Source: Solen grandis (Eukaryota > Mollusca > Bivalvia > Adapedonta > Solenidae). From it: a DNA stretch of 64,000 nucleotides. Position 1 is the stretch's first letter. The number at the start of each line of letters is the position of its first letter. The stretch lies in contig CM037788.1 of NCBI GenBank assembly GCA_021229015.1, forward strand, positions 51,263,257-51,327,256, read 5' to 3'. The position numbers were made by a program, and so were the translations under genes. Shown here one piece after another: positions 63,091-64,000 of this stretch. Below the pieces are notes generated by a model, which had not been told where the DNA came from, searched no databases, and saw nothing but the letters and a program-made list of their open reading frames with translations.

Positions 63091-64000
63091 TCCCCCCAAT
63101 TTTTACAAAGTAGAAAAGAAATCATTATAGATTTGTGCCTATCTCATTATTGTTTGATTACCGCGTCGGAGGATTGCTCGCAATTTTGTCTCGCAAATAA
63201 AACCCCCAAGTGTTCGAGTATTTATGGTATACTTAACACATGCAGCCATGTCCCGGTTGGTTACATGTCTTTGTGTCTTACGGGCGAGGGTTAAAATGAC
63301 AGGAATGCAGAAAGCTGTCGTTTTGTTTAAATTAATTTCACCAATACATGTTAAATCACGGCCATGTCTTTGATTTGATCTGACGCAGATATATTAAAAA
63401 ACGGGGTTGGGGCACAATGGATTTCGAGAGGAGAAATACCGAGGATTATTGAGGGTGAATTGAACAACAAAACTTATTGAATTGAGTGCTTATGTCACCG
63501 TTGAAAAAATGCTGATCTTTAAGATTAACGATTTGAAGGCAAAACCTTTTAAAGCGTCTAGATTAAAGTGTTCAAGTGGTAAAACAAAATCATATAAATA
63601 CATAATATAACCCTTGAGGGGGAATGTATTAAAACGCAATTATGAAAATAGCGATAATACAATATATAAAGTAATCAGAGGACGTGAAAATGAACCTTTT
63701 GGGTCGGGTATCGGATACGTAAGACCGACTGTTTAGGTATGAGGGATTGGTGGAGATAGTGTTTCATTTAACATTCCTCGGGAACAGCTTGCTCATTGCT
63801 CCCTTGTCATATCAGGTTTTAGTGTTTTAGTGGCCTTTGACGTATGGTCCCCTTCTCTTGAAATTAAACTCTTTTTCTCAATGAGAGCGGTGATTTTGAA
63901 ACGTTTCCAGACTAATTATGCATGAAAAAGCAATGACATAATTTAGCTGTTCTGCTAAAGTCGCTTGTTTAATTTGATGGGAGCCGCAATCATAAGCATT
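63091..64000. other. Right edge, no gene seen
   Basis: Unique-looking DNA of moderate complexity. No exon with splice support and no repeat of the families named above. Confidence 0.4.

Overview
This is a eukaryotic, AT-rich, intron-bearing window, most likely from a bivalve mollusc. The evidence is split protein-coding exons with GT/AG junctions, long gene-poor stretches, mononucleotide and tri/tetranucleotide runs, a 100-N scaffold gap (13901-14000), and dispersed repeats that I associate with bivalve genomes: a TTAA-flanked MITE with a big hairpin in four copies, tRNA-headed SINEs, and a tandem-unit element ending in a 'caggtgagcta'-type tail. I cannot name the species from sequence alone.

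Layout. 1-1.9 kb: the 3' end of an unrecognised plus-strand gene (exons about 277-333 and 1288-1541, poly(A) signal at 1867-1876). 1.9-9.2 kb: repeat-rich intergenic DNA with two MITEs (4724-4965, 7919-8160), a foldback pair (5259-5521), a duplicated 95-bp segment and a five-unit array of about 155 bp. 9.3-10.45 kb: the minus-strand gene for mitochondrial ribosomal protein bL32m (MRPL32); two exons are clear and the first is not settled. 10.87-11.6 kb: a four-unit array of about 165 bp. 11.8-14.9 kb: a hairpin, the assembly gap, a third MITE and a SINE. 18.3-27.85 kb: the most interesting gene, on the minus strand. I rebuilt four phase-compatible exons (27853-27637, 25914-25864, 25416-25311, 19199-18313) that encode a predicted extracellular protein: a beta-rich N-terminal region, a follistatin-N-like three-cysteine segment, one Kunitz/BPTI domain with Asp at the predicted P1 site, then a very long Lys/Arg-rich tail broken by an acidic linker. 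A possible signal-peptide exon lies at 34822-34728. The 6.1-kb last intron carries, on the opposite strand, a decayed fragment resembling a CARD/death-fold domain.

27.9-64 kb holds no gene I can defend. It contains microsatellites, a fourth MITE (33578-33804), a degenerate 'cacgagtgaaat' repeat (about 45.4-45.7 kb), short tandem repeats (46717-46812, 47176-47235), an 89-bp foldback resembling a microRNA precursor (48876-48964), further SINE copies, and several unusually complex stretches that could be conserved regulatory DNA. The three genes look unrelated in function: there is no operon-like organisation, and the repeats lie mostly between them or in introns. No CRISPR array, rRNA or convincing functional tRNA gene was seen.
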